This document shows positions 1 to 25,915 of a stretch of 64,000 bases of DNA, in pieces (positions within the stretch are counted from its first letter, which is position 1; every line of letters begins with the position of its first letter). The stretch comes from Neocallimastix lanati (nom. inval.) (Eukaryota > Neocallimastigomycota > Neocallimastigomycetes > Neocallimastigales > Neocallimastigaceae). The notes beneath the pieces were generated by a model that was not told where the DNA came from, ran no database searches, and saw only the letters and a program-made list of their open reading frames with translations. Location of the stretch: contig JACVTC010000004.1 of NCBI GenBank assembly GCA_016946835.1, forward strand, positions 436,001-500,000, in the 5' to 3' direction. A program made the position numbers and the translations under genes.

Positions 1-3000
1 TGACTTAACTGAAGATGTAGTATTAATTAGAAGTCTTAGAGATTCAAATATTCCTAAATTTATTGCTGAAGATATTCCATTATTTAGAGGTATTCTTCAA
101 GATTTATTCCCTGGTATTATAATTCCTGATGTTGATTTTGGTGAAATAATGAGAATGGTTAAAGAAGTTATGGAAGAAGAAAAATTAAAATGTACCGATA
201 CAGTACTTGAAAGAATAATTCAATTATACGATACAATGAATGTAAGACATGGTGTTATGCTGGTTGGACCAACAGGTGGTGGTAAAACTACTGCTTATGA
301 AGTTTTGGCTAAAGCTAAAACAAAATTAAAAGAAAAAGCTGAAGCTGAAAATTGGCCAAAAGCTTCAGAATTAGAAAAGGTTAAATTGTGGGTCTTAAAT
401 CCAAAAGTAATAAGAAAATAAAAATTATAAATATACATATATATTTATTATTTATCATTAATACGTTATTAATTGAATAGTATTAATAATAATAACAACT
501 GACAATAAATATAACTAAATAATTTTTTAAATATTAATAATAATAATATTAATAAATTTATTAGTGTGTTACTATGGCTGAATTATATGGTGAATTCAAT
601 TTAAATACAATGGAATGGAAAGATGGTTTAGTAGGTTACTTTATCAGAGAACAAGTTGCTGACACTTCAAAAGATGAAAAATGGACTGTATTTGATGGTC
701 CTGTTGATGCTTTATGGATTGAAAATATGAATAGTGTATTAGATGATAATAAACTTCTATGTTTAAATAATGGTGAGCGTATTCGTCTAAATAATACTCA
801 ACATTTAGTATTTGAAGTTGCGGATTTAGCTGTAGCATCACCAGCAACTGTTAGTCGTTGTGGTATGGTTTATATTGATTCCGATGTGTTAGGTTGGAGA
901 CCTTATGCTCAAACATGGCTTTCGAAACTTCCAGAAAGTATCACAGATGATTTAAAAGCATACTTATATAATCTTTTTGAAAACTACATTGATTCAGGTT
1001 TAAGATTTATAAGAAGAAATTGTAAAGAATACATTCCTAGTACTGACTTTAATTTAGTTACCAGTCTTTGTAAATTATATCATTCATTTATTGTTAATAA
1101 TGAAGTAAACTTCAAATTAAATAAAAAAGAGTTAAAATGTATTTTAGCGTATCTCTTCATTTTCTGTTATACTTGGTCTTTAGGTGGTAATCTTGCTGAT
1201 GGTTACCATGACGCTTTTGATACCTTCTTAAAAGATATGTTAGAAAATGTACCAATTACGGAAATTCATTTACCAAATACTGGAAATATTTTCAATTACT
1301 ATATTGATTTTAAGAAAAAAACATTTGTATCATGGGAAAATATCGTCCCTACTTTTGAGTATAATCCAGAAATTCCATATTTCCAAATGATCGTTCCAAC
1401 TCCGGATACTGTAAAATATACTTATTTATTGAAAATGTTATTAAATGCAAATTATCCAGTACTTTTTACAGGTAAAACTGGTGTAGGTAAATCTGTAACA
1501 ATTCAAGATCTTATTTCTAAGACATGTAGAGAGCACAGTTACACTCAAATTAATATTAACTTTTCAGCACAAACAACAAGTTCAATGACTCAAGAAATGA
1601 TTGAAATCAAACTTGAGAAAAAACGTAAAAATATCTTTGGAGCTCCAGGAAATTCAAGAATTATTTTATTTGTTGATGATTTAAACATGCCGAAATTAGA
1701 TACTTATGGTTCTCAACCACCAATTGAATTATTAAGACAGTATATTGGTTCTGGTGGTTTCTATGATCGTGAAAAATTATCATGGAAAGTCGTTCAAGAC
1801 GTATCCATTGTTGCAGCATGTGCGCCACCAGGTGGTGGTAGAAATGTTGTTACTCCAAGATTGATTAGATATTTCAATCTTTTATCACTTCCAAATCAAT
1901 CTGAACTATCATTGAATAAAATCTTTAAATCTATTCTTGAAGGTTTTCTTAAACCATTTTCCTCTGAGATTAATTCTGTATGCGATGCTATTATTCATTC
2001 TACTATAGAAATTTATGAACGAATGTGTAAAGAATTATTACCAACACCAACAAAATCGCATTATACTTTCAATCTTAGAGATTTATCCAAAGTAATTCAA
2101 GGTATACTACAAGTTAATCATAAATCAATTGAAACAAAACTCGATATTGTTAAATTATTCTGTCATGAATCAGCTCGTGTTTTCCAAGATCGTTTAATTG
2201 ATGACACTGATAGAACATATTTCAATAATTTACTTTCTGAATTAGTAGATAAAAACTTCAATATTCAGTTCACTCCTGAATCATTAATGCAACAACCAAT
2301 CCTCTTTGGAGATTTCATGAAACCTGGTGTTCCAGTAGAAGAAAGAGTTTACGTTGAAATCAATGATTTAGAAGCATTAAACTCAGTGTTAGAAGATTAC
2401 CTAGAAGAATACAATGTTATGCTCTCAAAGAATTTACGTCTTATATTTTTCTTAGATGCTAAACAACATATTTCTAGAATTGCAAGAATTTTAAGACAAC
2501 CTAGAGGAAATGCAATGCTTGTCGGTATTGGTGGTACTGGTAAGCAATCTTTAACTCGTTTAGCATGTCATATGTCAGATTATAAATGTCATCAAATCGA
2601 ATTAACAAGAACTTATGGTATGGATGAATGGCGTGAAGATATTAAGAAACTTTATCGTTTAGCTGGTATTGAAAATAAGAATACTGTATTTTTAATTTCT
2701 GATACTCAAATTAAATGTGAAACCTTTTTAGAAGATATTAACAATATATTAAATACTGGTGAAATTCCTAACTTATTTGAATTTGAAGAAAGAGAAAAAA
2801 TTATTGGTGATTTAAGACCAGTAGCTAAAGATCATGGATTAAATGAAGATAGAGATAGTGTATTGCAATTCTTTACAAATCGTGTAAGAGATAATTTACA
2901 CATTGTATTTGGAACATCCCCAGTGGGTGACAGTTTTAGAAATAGGTGTAGAATGTTCCCTTCGCTTGTAAATTGTTGTACTATTGATTGGTTTGATGAA

Positions 3001-6000
3001 TGGCCAAAGGATGCTTTATTATCTGTGTCTAAAAAATTCTTAGAATATACTGATTTAGGTTCAGATGAAATGAAAGAGAAAATATCTGAAATGTGTGTAG
3101 AAATTCATGCTAGTGTTAGTGAAATGTCAAAGCTCTTCTATGAAGAACTCAGAAGACACTATTACACAACACCAGTAAGTTATTTGGAATTAATTAATCT
3201 CTATATAGTAATGCTTCAAGAAAAAAGAAAGGAGTTATCTGCACAAAGAGATAGATTAAAGAATGGTCTTGATAAATTAAATGAAACGAATGAAATGGTT
3301 GCTAACATGCAAGTAGAATTAGAACAGTTACAACCTGTATTAGTATCTAAGACTGCAGATGTTGAATCTCTTATGGTACAAATTACTAAAGATCAAGAAG
3401 TTGCTGATGGTGTTAGAAGGGTTGTATCAGAAGAAGAAGCTATCGTTAGAGAAAAAGCTTCCCAAACCCAAGCAATTGCAGATGAAGCCCAAAAAGATCT
3501 TGATGAAGCTTTACCAGCACTTGAAGCTGCTTATAAGGCTTTAGACGCCTTAGATAAAAAAGATATTGCTGAATTAAAAGTATTTACCAAACCACCAGAT
3601 CTTGTACTTTCAGTTATGGAAGCTATTTGTATTTTATTTAAAGTTAAGCCCGATTGGGATAGTAGTAAAAAATTACTTGGTGATCCTCAAATTATGAAAA
3701 AAATGATTGAATTTGATAAAGATAATATTCCTGAACTTACCACTAAAAAACTTAAAAAATATATTGAAAATCCAAATTTCACTCCAGAAAATGTTGAAAA
3801 AGTATCTAAAGCTTGTAAATCTATGTGTATGTGGGTTATTGCCTTAGATAAATATTCACATATTTTCAGAGAAGTTCAACCTAAACGTAAAAGATTAGAA
3901 GAAGCACAAGAAGCATTAAGAATTACTCAAGAAAAATTAGCAGAAAAAACGGCGGCTCTCAAGCAAGTTGAAGATCAATTAAATGAACTAAAACTAAGTT
4001 TCGAAAATTCAAATACTGAAAAGCAAGAACTTATAAACAAAAAAGAAGAAACTACAAGAAGATTAGAAAGAGCAAGTAAATTAACATTAGCTCTTGCTGA
4101 CGAACAAGAAAGATGGGTTCTTTCTGTAGAATCTTTAAATAACCAAATTGATGCCTTAAATGGTAACGTTTTCCTTGCCGCAGCTTGTGTTGCATATTAT
4201 GGTGCATTTACTTCTACTTACCGTCAAAAATTAGTTAAACGTTGGATTAATCGTTGTCAAGAATTAGAAATCCCAATTTTAGAATCGTTCAATTTAATTG
4301 ATACACTTTCAAATCAAGTCATGATAAGAGAATGGAATATGCAAGGTTTACCATCTGATACACTTTCTACTGAAAACGGTATTTTAGTAACAAGAGGAAG
4401 AAGATGGCCATTAATGATTGATCCACAAGGTCAAGCCAATCGTTGGATTAGATCAAAGGAAGGTTCAGATTTACAAGTAATCAAACTTTCAGAGCCTAAA
4501 TTCTTGAGATCACTTGAAAATGCTATTAGAACTGGTTTACCAGTTCTTTTAGAAGATGTTGGTGAAACTCTTGATTCAGCATTGGAACCACTGCTTTTAA
4601 AACAAACTGTAAGACAAGGTGGTAGAACATTAATGAAATTAGGAGATAGTTATGTAGAGTATGATAAAAACTTTAAATTATATATTACTACTAAATTACC
4701 AAATCCTCATTATCTTCCTGAAATTTGTATTAAGGTTACCATTATTAACTTTACGGTCACACGTGAAGGTTTAGAAGGACAATTACTTGCAGATGTTGTG
4801 AAAATTGAAAGAGCAGAATTAGAAGAACAAAGAAATGAATTAATTGTTAATATATCAAATGATAAAAAGCAATTAAGAGACATTGAAGAAAAAATTTTAA
4901 AATTATTATTTAATTCAGAAGGAAATATTTTAGATGATGAAGAACTTATTAATACATTAAACAAATCTAAAATGACTTCTGCTGCCATTCAACAGCGTGT
5001 AGAACAAGCTGAAATTACTGAAAGAGAAATTAACGCTGCTCGTGAAAAGTATCTTCCAGTTTCAATTCGTGGTGCAATTATATATTTTGTAGTAGCAAAT
5101 TTAGCAGAAATTGATCCTATGTATCAATTTTCATTAAAATATTTCAAAAATCTTTTCAACTTATGTATAAAAGGAATGGAAAAAAATCCAGATCTAGATG
5201 TTCATATTGCTAATATGTGCAAAAAAATCACCTATACCATATTTAGTAATGTTTCAAGAGGTCTTTTTGAAAAGCATAAACTTATTTTCAGTTTTATGAT
5301 ATGTATAGAGATATTGAAAGAAGAAAAGCTTGTTACTGATAATGAATGGAACTTCTTCTTAAGAGGTTCAATTTCACAAGCTCATGAAACTCCAAAACCG
5401 CAAATTAATTGGATTTCAGATGAAATATGGCATGAAGTATTAAATTTAAGTGAATCAATTGAAAATCTTAGCTTTGTTGAATCAACATTAAGATTAACTC
5501 CAGATAATTGGGTTGAATTTATGAATCATGAAGAACCATTCGTAAGTTCATTACCAGAAGAAAAACAGTATGAAATATCAGATATTCAAAAATTAATTAT
5601 TATCAAAGTATTAAGAGAAGAAATGGTTGTTCCATCAATCATATCATTTATTGAAAAAAATATAGGAAAAGAGTTTATTGATTCCATTCCATTAGATATC
5701 AGTCTAATTTATAAAGATACTAATTTCCAAACGCCATTGATCTTTATTTTATCTACTGGTTCCGATCCAACCCAAATATTAGTTAAATTCTCACAGTCTA
5801 AGGAAATCAAATATGAAAATAGACTCCATATTATATCATTAGGTCAGGGTCAAGGACCAATTGCAGAAAATTTAATAAGAAAAGCACAATCGAACGGTGA
5901 TTGGGTATTCCTTCAAAATTGTCACTTGGCCAAATCGTGGATGAATAGATTGGAAACTATTGTTAAAGAATTATCTGAAAATCCTGATGAAGTTAATCCT

Positions 6001-7805
6001 GACTTTAGATTATATCTTTCTTCGATGCCGTCCAATATTTTCCCAATTTCTGTATTACAAGAAGGTGTTAAAGTTACTAATGAACCACCAAAGGGACTTA
6101 AAGCTAATCTTGCTCGTTCCTTTGCAGATATTGATATTGATACGTATGATGGTTGTATTCAAAACGGCTCAAAGTTTAAAAAACTTTTATTCGGTATTTG
6201 CTTCTTTAATGCCGTTATTCATGAGAGAAAAAAATTTGGACCATTAGGATGGAATATTTTGTATGATTGGAGTACATCTGATTTAGAAGTTTCGATTACT
6301 ATACTTAAAAATATGATGAATGACTATATGACCGTACAATGGGATGCCTTATTGTATCTTACAGGTGAAATTACTTTTGGTGGTCGTGTAACTGATGATT
6401 GGGATAGACGTGCATTAAAATGTATTCTTCGTAAATACTATTGTCATGAAATTTTTGAAAATAATTATTTATTATCACCTAATGGTATTTACTATGTACC
6501 TGACGTGGAAGATCTTAATAATGTTAAGAAATATATTGATTCACTTCCATATACAGAAGATCCATCTGTCTTTGGAATGCATGAAAATGCCAATATTAGT
6601 TATCAAATACAAGAAACTAGACGTGTAATTAAAACAATTGTTGATATTCAACCAAGATTAGTTTCATCTGGTAGTGGTAAATCTAATGAAGAAATAGTTA
6701 CAGAGTTAGCTAATAATATATTAAATGAATGGCCATCTCTTCTAGTGATAGAAATGCCCAGTACTGCAATTCAAGAATCATCCATAGAAGATGAAAACGG
6801 TGAACCAGTAGCTCAATCCACATCATCACTTAAATTCATGAATTCTGGTGTTACCGAAATGATGAAAATTTTATTCGAAAAGGATGAAAATGGACGTGTT
6901 CTTAATAGCTTAAGTACGGTATTAAGCCAAGAATGTGTTCGTTTCAATAGACTCTTATCTACAGTTAAACTTTCATTAGAAAACTTAATTAAAGCAATTA
7001 AAGGTTTTGTAGTTATGAGTCAAGAATTAGAATCTGTTTTTGATAGTTTATTAAATAATGAAGTACCTCATGCATGGTCAACGGTTGCTTATCTTTCCTT
7101 AAAACCTCTTGGAGGATGGGTAACAGATTTACATCGTCGTATTAACTTTATGGCAGATTGGATTGAATTTGGTCAACCAAAAACATTCTGGTTACCAGGT
7201 TTCTTCTTCCCACAAGGTTTCTTGACAGGAGCATTACAAAATCATGCACGTAAATATAATATACCCATTGATACTCTGAAATTTGCTTATGAAATTGTTC
7301 CTACAAATGATGATGGAACAATAATAGAAGATTCATATAGCACTGTTGAAGATGGTGTATTAGTTGAAGGATTATACATCGAAGGAGCTCATTATGATAA
7401 AGACACTAAGATTTTACAAGATTCCTTTGCTATGGAAATGCATTCGGTAAGTTTAATTTAAAAAATTATAAGAAAAAAAAAATCATTTTTATTTTTGTTT
7501 TATGTTTTATTTTTATTCTTTTATAGTTATATTTATATAAATAGTAAATAAAAAAATTATACTAAATAATCTAATAATTTTCATTATATTATCTATTATT
7601 ATTAAATTATTTTTATGAAATAATATTAAATTATTTAAAAAAAAAAAAAAAAAAAATAGTTAATGCCAATTATACGTTTCCTACCAACAGAAAATACTCA
7701 AAATCAAGAAAATCAATATGTATGTCCATTATATAAAACTTCTGAAAGAGCAGGAACACTTTCAACAACAGGTAAAAATAAAATTTTTTATTAATTCATA
7801 TATAT

Positions 7806-7860
<55 letters not shown>

Positions 7861-8053
7861 TATAAAATTTATTTATTCAAAAAATCTCTTAAAAAAAAAA
7901 TTAATAAAAAATAAAAATACAAAAAAAATTTAAACAAATTTAATAATAATAGGACATTCGACCAACTTTATTGTGGCGGTCAATTTACCATCAGATAAAT
8001 CTCCAGATTATTGGATATCTCGTGGGGTTGCATTATTATGTCAACCTGATTAA
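1..8053 (+). CDS. DNAH6: Axonemal inner-arm dynein heavy chain, DNAH6-like (5' part outside window)
   Basis: Microtubule motor of a single-headed inner dynein arm that powers flagellar bending. Exons read as 1-406 (frame from base 2), 565-7446, 7660-7771 and 7953-8053 (TAA). All introns are GT-AG and about 2,499 residues are visible. In order: AAA2 P-loop GPTGGGKTT (visible residues 89-97), AAA3 P-loop GKTGVGKS (438-445) with Walker B LFVDDLN, AAA4 P-loop GIGGTGKQ (789-796), stalk helix 1 (about 1020-1140), microtubule-binding tip, stalk helix 2 (about 1240-1330), AAA5, AAA6 and the C-terminal domain ending in the dynein signature STTGHSTNF and RGVALLCQ. Recalled family sequence in the stalk, AAA5 and C-terminus fits DNAH6 best; other single-headed classes (DNAH1/3/7/12) are the alternative. 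Tail, linker and AAA1 lie upstream of the window. A flagellated zoospore stage is implied. No internal stop or frameshift is seen. Confidence 0.93.
7803..7862 (+). repeat. (TTTA)n tetranucleotide run in last dynein intron
   Basis: About 15 tandem copies of TTTA/TATT inside intron 7772-7952 of the dynein gene. Frame continuity from G at 7771 to GA at 7953 shows that the run is spliced out. Confidence 0.9.
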
Positions 8054-9502
8054 AAAAGAAGTTAGCATTAATTATTATAATAAGGAAAACTCATAATTAA
8101 AAAAAAAAAAAAAAAAAAAGCAATATTAATATTCATTTAAATTATTACATTAAAACCTCTTTTATTATTATTATTATTAATTAATTAATTAATTAATTCA
8201 TTACTAAAAAATTAATGTAAATATTTATATAGTTAATATAAAAAATATGGAAAAAAAATAATAATGAATATCAATAATAATAATAATAATTTTGAAATTA
8301 ACATGTTAATAATAAATAATAATATCTGTAATTTATACTAATTTATTAATTACAGATCAATTTCAATACATGTATAAAAAAAATACAACATTTTAAAGCA
8401 ATAAGACTATTTATATAAGCAATAATAATATATATAAAACATATATTTAAATATATATTTTATATTAATCATAAATATATATAAAAAAAAATATATTTAT
8501 ATATATTATAAAATACCATTGTAAATAATAACAACACAATAATTTCAATTGCAACATAAAATAAAGCATAAAAATAAAAATAGGATATAAATATATGAAG
8601 TAATAATAATAAAAAAATAAAATAAAAACTATAAGATAATAAAAAAAAAATAAAAAGAATAAAAAATAATGAACATTAATAAAAAAAATAATTAACATAA
8701 TTATATATTATTTTTTAAAAGCTTTTTGCTTTTTTTTTTTTTTTTTTTTTTTTTTTGTTTAATTATGTAATCAATATTCAAATTAAAAATAGGAGTAATA
8801 TTTTATTTTTTATTTGAATATTGATACATATAAAATAATAAATTTGATTTAATATTGAGAATTGTCAATAATAGACATAATAGTAATAATAATAATAAAT
8901 AATATATAATAATAATAAATAATAAGTAATAATAATTATATTAATAATAATAATAATAATTAGCAAAAAAAATAAAACTAAAAAAAACTTTTAAAACATT
9001 TTATATTATTAATAGTCCTTAATATTATTTATATAAATATATATAATATATTATAAAACTTTATTGATATTTAATATTTAATAGTATTAAAACCAAATAT
9101 AAAAATAACTATTAAAATTAATGGTTTATTAGTGAAATTAGATAAATCCTTTATAATTATATATATATAATAAATTAATATCTTTTTAATAGATTTAATA
9201 CAATTTTTTTATTTTTTATTTTTTTTTTTTTTTTTTTTTTTAATTAAAATGTTTAAATTAAAAGATAATTTTAATTTATATTAAATTTAAAAAATAAGCT
9301 TCTTTACTTCATTACTGCTGAATTAATTATAAAAAAATTTTTTTTTTTAAATATATTTATATGAATTTTATATTAAAATTTTTTTTAAAAGTATGTATAT
9401 ATTTTTTCTTTCACAATTTATATATTCCATATTACTTCATAATTTTTTTTTCTCTATACAAAAAAAAAAAAAAAAAAAAAAAATATTTAATTATTTCAAA
9501 AA

Positions 9503-9538
<36 letters not shown>

Positions 9539-9611
9539 TATTAATGAGTAAAATTTTTAATTATTTTTATTTTATTAATTATTAAAAAAAAAAAAAAAAA
9601 GATAAAAAAAA
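8054..9611. other. Intergenic: dynein to CEP131
   Basis: About 1.56 kb of very AT-rich sequence between two genes on the same strand. It holds long A or T runs (near 8101, 8730, 9221 and 9460), (AAT)n and (TTA)n patches, and no open frame with coding character. The 3' end of the dynein gene and the promoter of the CEP131 homologue must lie here, but I see no recognisable box. Confidence 0.75.
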
Positions 9612-22069
<12,458 letters not shown>

Positions 22070-22085
22070 AAGATAATTATAATTA

Positions 22086-22139
<54 letters not shown>

Positions 22140-22325
22140 ATTTTTTTTATAAAGAAGAAAATATACCAATATAAATAATAAAAATTTTGAATTGTATCTG
22201 ATAACATAGAATAAAATAATATAAATATTATAAATATATATAAAAAAAATAATAAACTGATTAAAATCAATATGAATTAAAAAAAATACATTTATTACGT
22301 CATTGATTCTTTATATATTAATTAT

Positions 22326-22605
22326 AAATAAAAAATACATAATACATAATAAATAATAAATAATAAATATTGGAATAATAAATAGTAAATAGTAAATAAT
22401 TGAATAATTGAATAATTGAATTATAATTAATAAATGAATATATAAATAAATAATAAATAATATTAAATAATAAATAATAAATAATTGAATTTAAATAATA
22501 AATAATAAATAATGGAATAATAAATTAAAAAATAATTAAATAATTAAATTTAAATAATGAATAATAAATAATGGAATAATAAATAATATATAATAAATAA
22601 TATAT
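22326..22605. repeat. Degenerate AATA/AATAAT repeat block
   Basis: Successive AATAAATAATAAATAATGG-like units with variable spacing. Low complexity, no coding potential. Confidence 0.7.
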
Positions 22606-23164
22606 ATGTTTTTTTTTTAAAAAAAAAAAAAGACAATATATCAAAATTATTTGAATACATATCTCATTACAATACAATACAAAATTAATATATTAAGTAC
22701 AGTAGAATAAAATTATTGAATAAGTTGGTAATTTAATATAAAATAAATTAAAATAACCAATAATTATATATATATAGATATATTAGAAATATATAAAAAT
22801 AATATAAAAATAAAAATAAAATAAAATAAAATACTATACAGAAATGTATTTTATTTATTTATTTATTTATTTATATTTTTATATTTTAATAGTTTTGTAT
22901 TTTATGTTTACATTATTATTTTATAAATATAAAAATTATGATATATGTAAAGAAAAAACAATTATTTTAATTATTATTATTATTATTATTATTATTATTG
23001 TCAGAATATGTGAATTAAGTTTAATGTATTAAAATGTAATGTATTTAATGTAATTTATAAGCCATAATGTACTTGTATAAATTGAATGTAACATGTAAAA
23101 TTAACTATTTGCAACTCTTTATAATAAATAAATAAAGTTGACTTAATATGATCTAATTCTTATT

Positions 23165-23196
23165 TTCTAACAATTATTATTATTAATATTATTTTA

Positions 23197-23247
<51 letters not shown>

Positions 23248-23304
23248 TTATTATTATTATTATTATTATTATTTTAATTATTATTAATATTATTATTTTA
23301 ATTA

Positions 23305-23336
<32 letters not shown>

Positions 23337-23345
23337 TTAATTATT
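23165..23345. repeat. (TTA)n microsatellite block
   Basis: Several long TTA/ATT runs separated by TTTTAATTA interruptions. Confidence 0.85.
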
Positions 23346-23385
23346 ATTTTAATTAAACCAAAAATAAAACATTCATTTAAAGTAT

Positions 23386-23431
23386 AAAAAAAAGATTAAA
23401 CTTTATTATTATAAAGTTTAATCTTTTTTTT
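23386..23431. repeat. Perfect 20-bp inverted repeat (hairpin, 6-nt loop)
   Basis: Arms 23386-23405 and 23412-23431 are exact complements around a TTATTA loop, with the core AGATTAAACTTTA. It sits about 170 bp upstream of the GC-rich island. Confidence 0.85.
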
Positions 23432-23604
23432 TTCTTATTTGTTTTATATAATATAAAAGTTAATATATAAAGTATTAAAATATATAATTTATATTATTAA
23501 AAAATTTTTTAGTAAAAATGTATATTATTTAATCAGTAACTTTAAATTCAATGGAAATGTTATATTAATAAAATCTTCCAAAAAAAAAAAAAAATAAAAA
23601 TAAC

Positions 23605-24031
23605 TGGAAAAACAAAACATAGACTGCACATACTGGGTACCTATCTCCCAATATGGCCATACAGTTATTAATTAACTATAAGGTGATGAGTTATTGGCAT
23701 ACTGTATCAGCTTCGCCGCTCTCAATCGTCGTTACACACTGCCCGGAGATGCATTCCTAACGTTCCTACATATATCTCTAATGACCACGAGCATCAGAAC
23801 GGAATCATTAACTCCTCCCTAGTGGGTGTAATCATTGGCGATTGGAAATATTACAATCATCAAGGTCTATGCTTCAATTCAAAGCGTAGTATCAGGGTTG
23901 GGTAAAATAATCATTTGAGGGAAAGCCTTATGAATAACACGTGCGGTCTCATGATATCCCAGGATAGAAACCTCATCCGATTATTTGGCGCCCTCTTCAA
24001 TAACCTGTATCGTCCTAATTGGAAAAACAAA
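23605..24031. other. GC-rich island bounded by a 12-bp direct repeat; insertion or structured RNA
   Basis: The 403-bp interior (23617-24019) has about 42% GC by hand count, in sequence that is otherwise around 10%. TGGAAAAACAAA occurs at 23605-23616 and again at 24020-24031, exactly where the composition changes, as a target-site duplication would. No frame is open across it: the minus strand shows short protein-like stretches broken by several stops. Short stems can be drawn (TATCC/GGATA near 23958, TGTAAT/ATTACA near 23827). I compared it by eye with tRNA, 5S, SRP, RNase P/MRP, U1-U6 and U3 signatures and found no convincing match. It may be a short retroposed or DNA element, an old pseudogene fragment, or an unrecognised ncRNA. 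Confidence 0.6.
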
Positions 24032-24522
24032 TAACAACCAATTTTTATTATAAATATATTTAATAAAAAAAATTTTTATTGTTTCTGACATTTAATTAAA
24101 TGAACTTTGCTATAATAAACATAAACTCTTTGAATATTATAAATAAAAAATATTTTTTTTACTTTTTATATTAATTTTATTTATTGTCAATAATATATAT
24201 ATATTAAAGGTTAAAAATCATTCAATGTATTATTATATTATTAAAAGTTAATATAATATAAATATTTTTAATAAAAATAAATGACTGATAGAAAATTTTT
24301 ATAAATATATTTATATTTACTTATATCAGTTTTACACTTTAATTAAATAAATAAAAAAAATTAAAAGTATTATGAAGCAATATCTAAATAAGCAAGTAAG
24401 CAAACAAACAAAAAAAAAATAATAAAATAAAAATAAATAAATAAATAAATAAAAGTAATGAAAAACACCAAAAAATCTTATAATAATATATATGAAATTC
24501 TTTATCAATTATGAACAATTTA

Positions 24523-24573
24523 TTATATTTATTATATTTATAAAAGGATCTTTTATAAATATAATAAATATAA
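24523..24573. repeat. Perfect 23-bp inverted repeat (5-nt loop GGATC)
   Basis: Arms 24523-24545 and 24551-24573 are exact complements. They are AT-only arms except around the loop, so the block can form a stable cruciform or RNA hairpin. Confidence 0.88.
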
Positions 24574-25285
24574 ATTAATAAAGATTTAGTATCGATTGTA
24601 AAAAAAAAAATCTTTAATAATTTATATTATTTATATTATTAATTTGGAACCACTTATCATAAAAATATATTTATTAATATTGTATTCCCAAGAAAAAAAA
24701 TATTAATAAAAAATAGATTATTAAACACTTGTAATTTTCTTAATTAGTAATTTTTTTTTTAAGAAAATAATGAAATAAAGGAAAAACAGTTAAAATTTTT
24801 GTATTATTTTACATTTCTAAAAAATAGATTATATTACTCAATAGGAAATAAATTATTAATGAATATATATATTGTTTAATAAACACTAATCCAAGTTTAT
24901 TGAATTATGCTATAATATTTAATAACATAGATCATATTATTAATTTTATTAATATTATTTTATTTTAATCAAGTCATTTTTCATTGTAATTATAGAAAAA
25001 AATTAAAATAAAAAAAATAATAAAAAATAAATTTATATAAAAAATTTTTTTTAAAAAAAAAAAAAGAATGAAAGAAAAAAGAAAAAAGAAAAAAAAAGAA
25101 AAACGAAAAAAGAAAAAAAAGAATAAAGGTAAAAAAGGAAAAAAAGGAAAATAAGTTATAAATATATTTTTTAATTTATTTTTATCTTAATTTTATAATT
25201 TATCCAATATATATAATTTTATAATTTTTATATATGAATAATTATTATTTATATATATATATTTTAAATAATATATTTATACTAA

Positions 25286-25355
25286 ATCCTAAAGGTTAAA
25301 TTAATATATATGTATTATAAATAATTTATAAATAAGTCCTATAGGTTAAATTAAA
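25286..25355. repeat. Short direct repeat pair (TCCTA-AGGTTAAATTAA type)
   Basis: TCCTAAAGGTTAAATTAA near 25286 recurs as TCCTATAGGTTAAATTAA near 25336, a spacing of about 50 bp. It may be a fragment of an older tandem duplication. Confidence 0.6.
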
Positions 25356-25658
25356 ATTATGCATTATATAATAAATATGGATATCTTATTTTTTTTATTA
25401 TAAAAATTGGTATTTTATTTAATATTATTCAGATGAGTGGAAAAATAATTTATTTTTATTATTAATTATTAATTTTATAATGAATTTTTAATTTAAATTT
25501 AAATTATATATATAAATATTGGTATTGCATTACATATAGTGTATTCTATGGAATAAGCTTTTAATATATTTTATATTAATATGAAATATAATTCAATAAT
25601 ATATTCTTTATTTATATCTTAAATTTTTGTTTATCCAATATTTTTTAAAAAAAAAAAT

Positions 25659-25687
25659 TAAGGTTATACTTTTAAATTATAACCTTA
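25659..25687. repeat. 10-bp inverted repeat TAAGGTTATA / TATAACCTTA
   Basis: Perfect arms 25659-25668 and 25678-25687 around a 9-nt loop. Confidence 0.7.
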
Positions 25688-25779
25688 TTTCTTTTAATAG
25701 TCTAAATAAAAGGGTTTCATAGAAATTAGTAATTTATAAAAAAAAAAAACATAAATAAATTTATTATACATAATAAACA

Positions 25780-25915
25780 AATAAATAAAAATAAATAATA
25801 AATAATGAAAAATATATAATAATAAATAATAAATAATAATAAATAATAAATAAATAATAAATAATAAATAATTAAATAATAAATAAATAATAAATAATAA
25901 ATAAAATATTAATAA
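25780..25915. repeat. AATAAATAATAA repeat block
   Basis: Dense alternating AATA and AAT units, similar to the block at 22326-22605. Confidence 0.7.

Larger units (their letters stand above)
22070..23604. other. Gene-free: 3' flank of CEP131 with AT microsatellites
   Basis: Begins with a poly(A) run at about 22090-22137. It continues with (AATAAATAATAA)-type degenerate repeats at 22330-22600 and ends in dense (TTA/ATT)n at 23165-23345. I see no gene. Confidence 0.8.

Noticed and set aside
574-7461. A separate gene starting at ATG 574
   Set aside because: Residues before this ATG continue the dynein family sequence across intron 407-564 in phase, so 574 is an internal Met.
23605-24031. Assignment of the GC island to 5S, SRP, RNase P/MRP, U3 or telomerase RNA
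   Set aside because: A GAGGGAAAGCC stretch (23917) recalls RNase P CR-I and ACCCAACCCT on the minus strand recalls a telomere template. The companion conserved elements are missing, so no name is justified.
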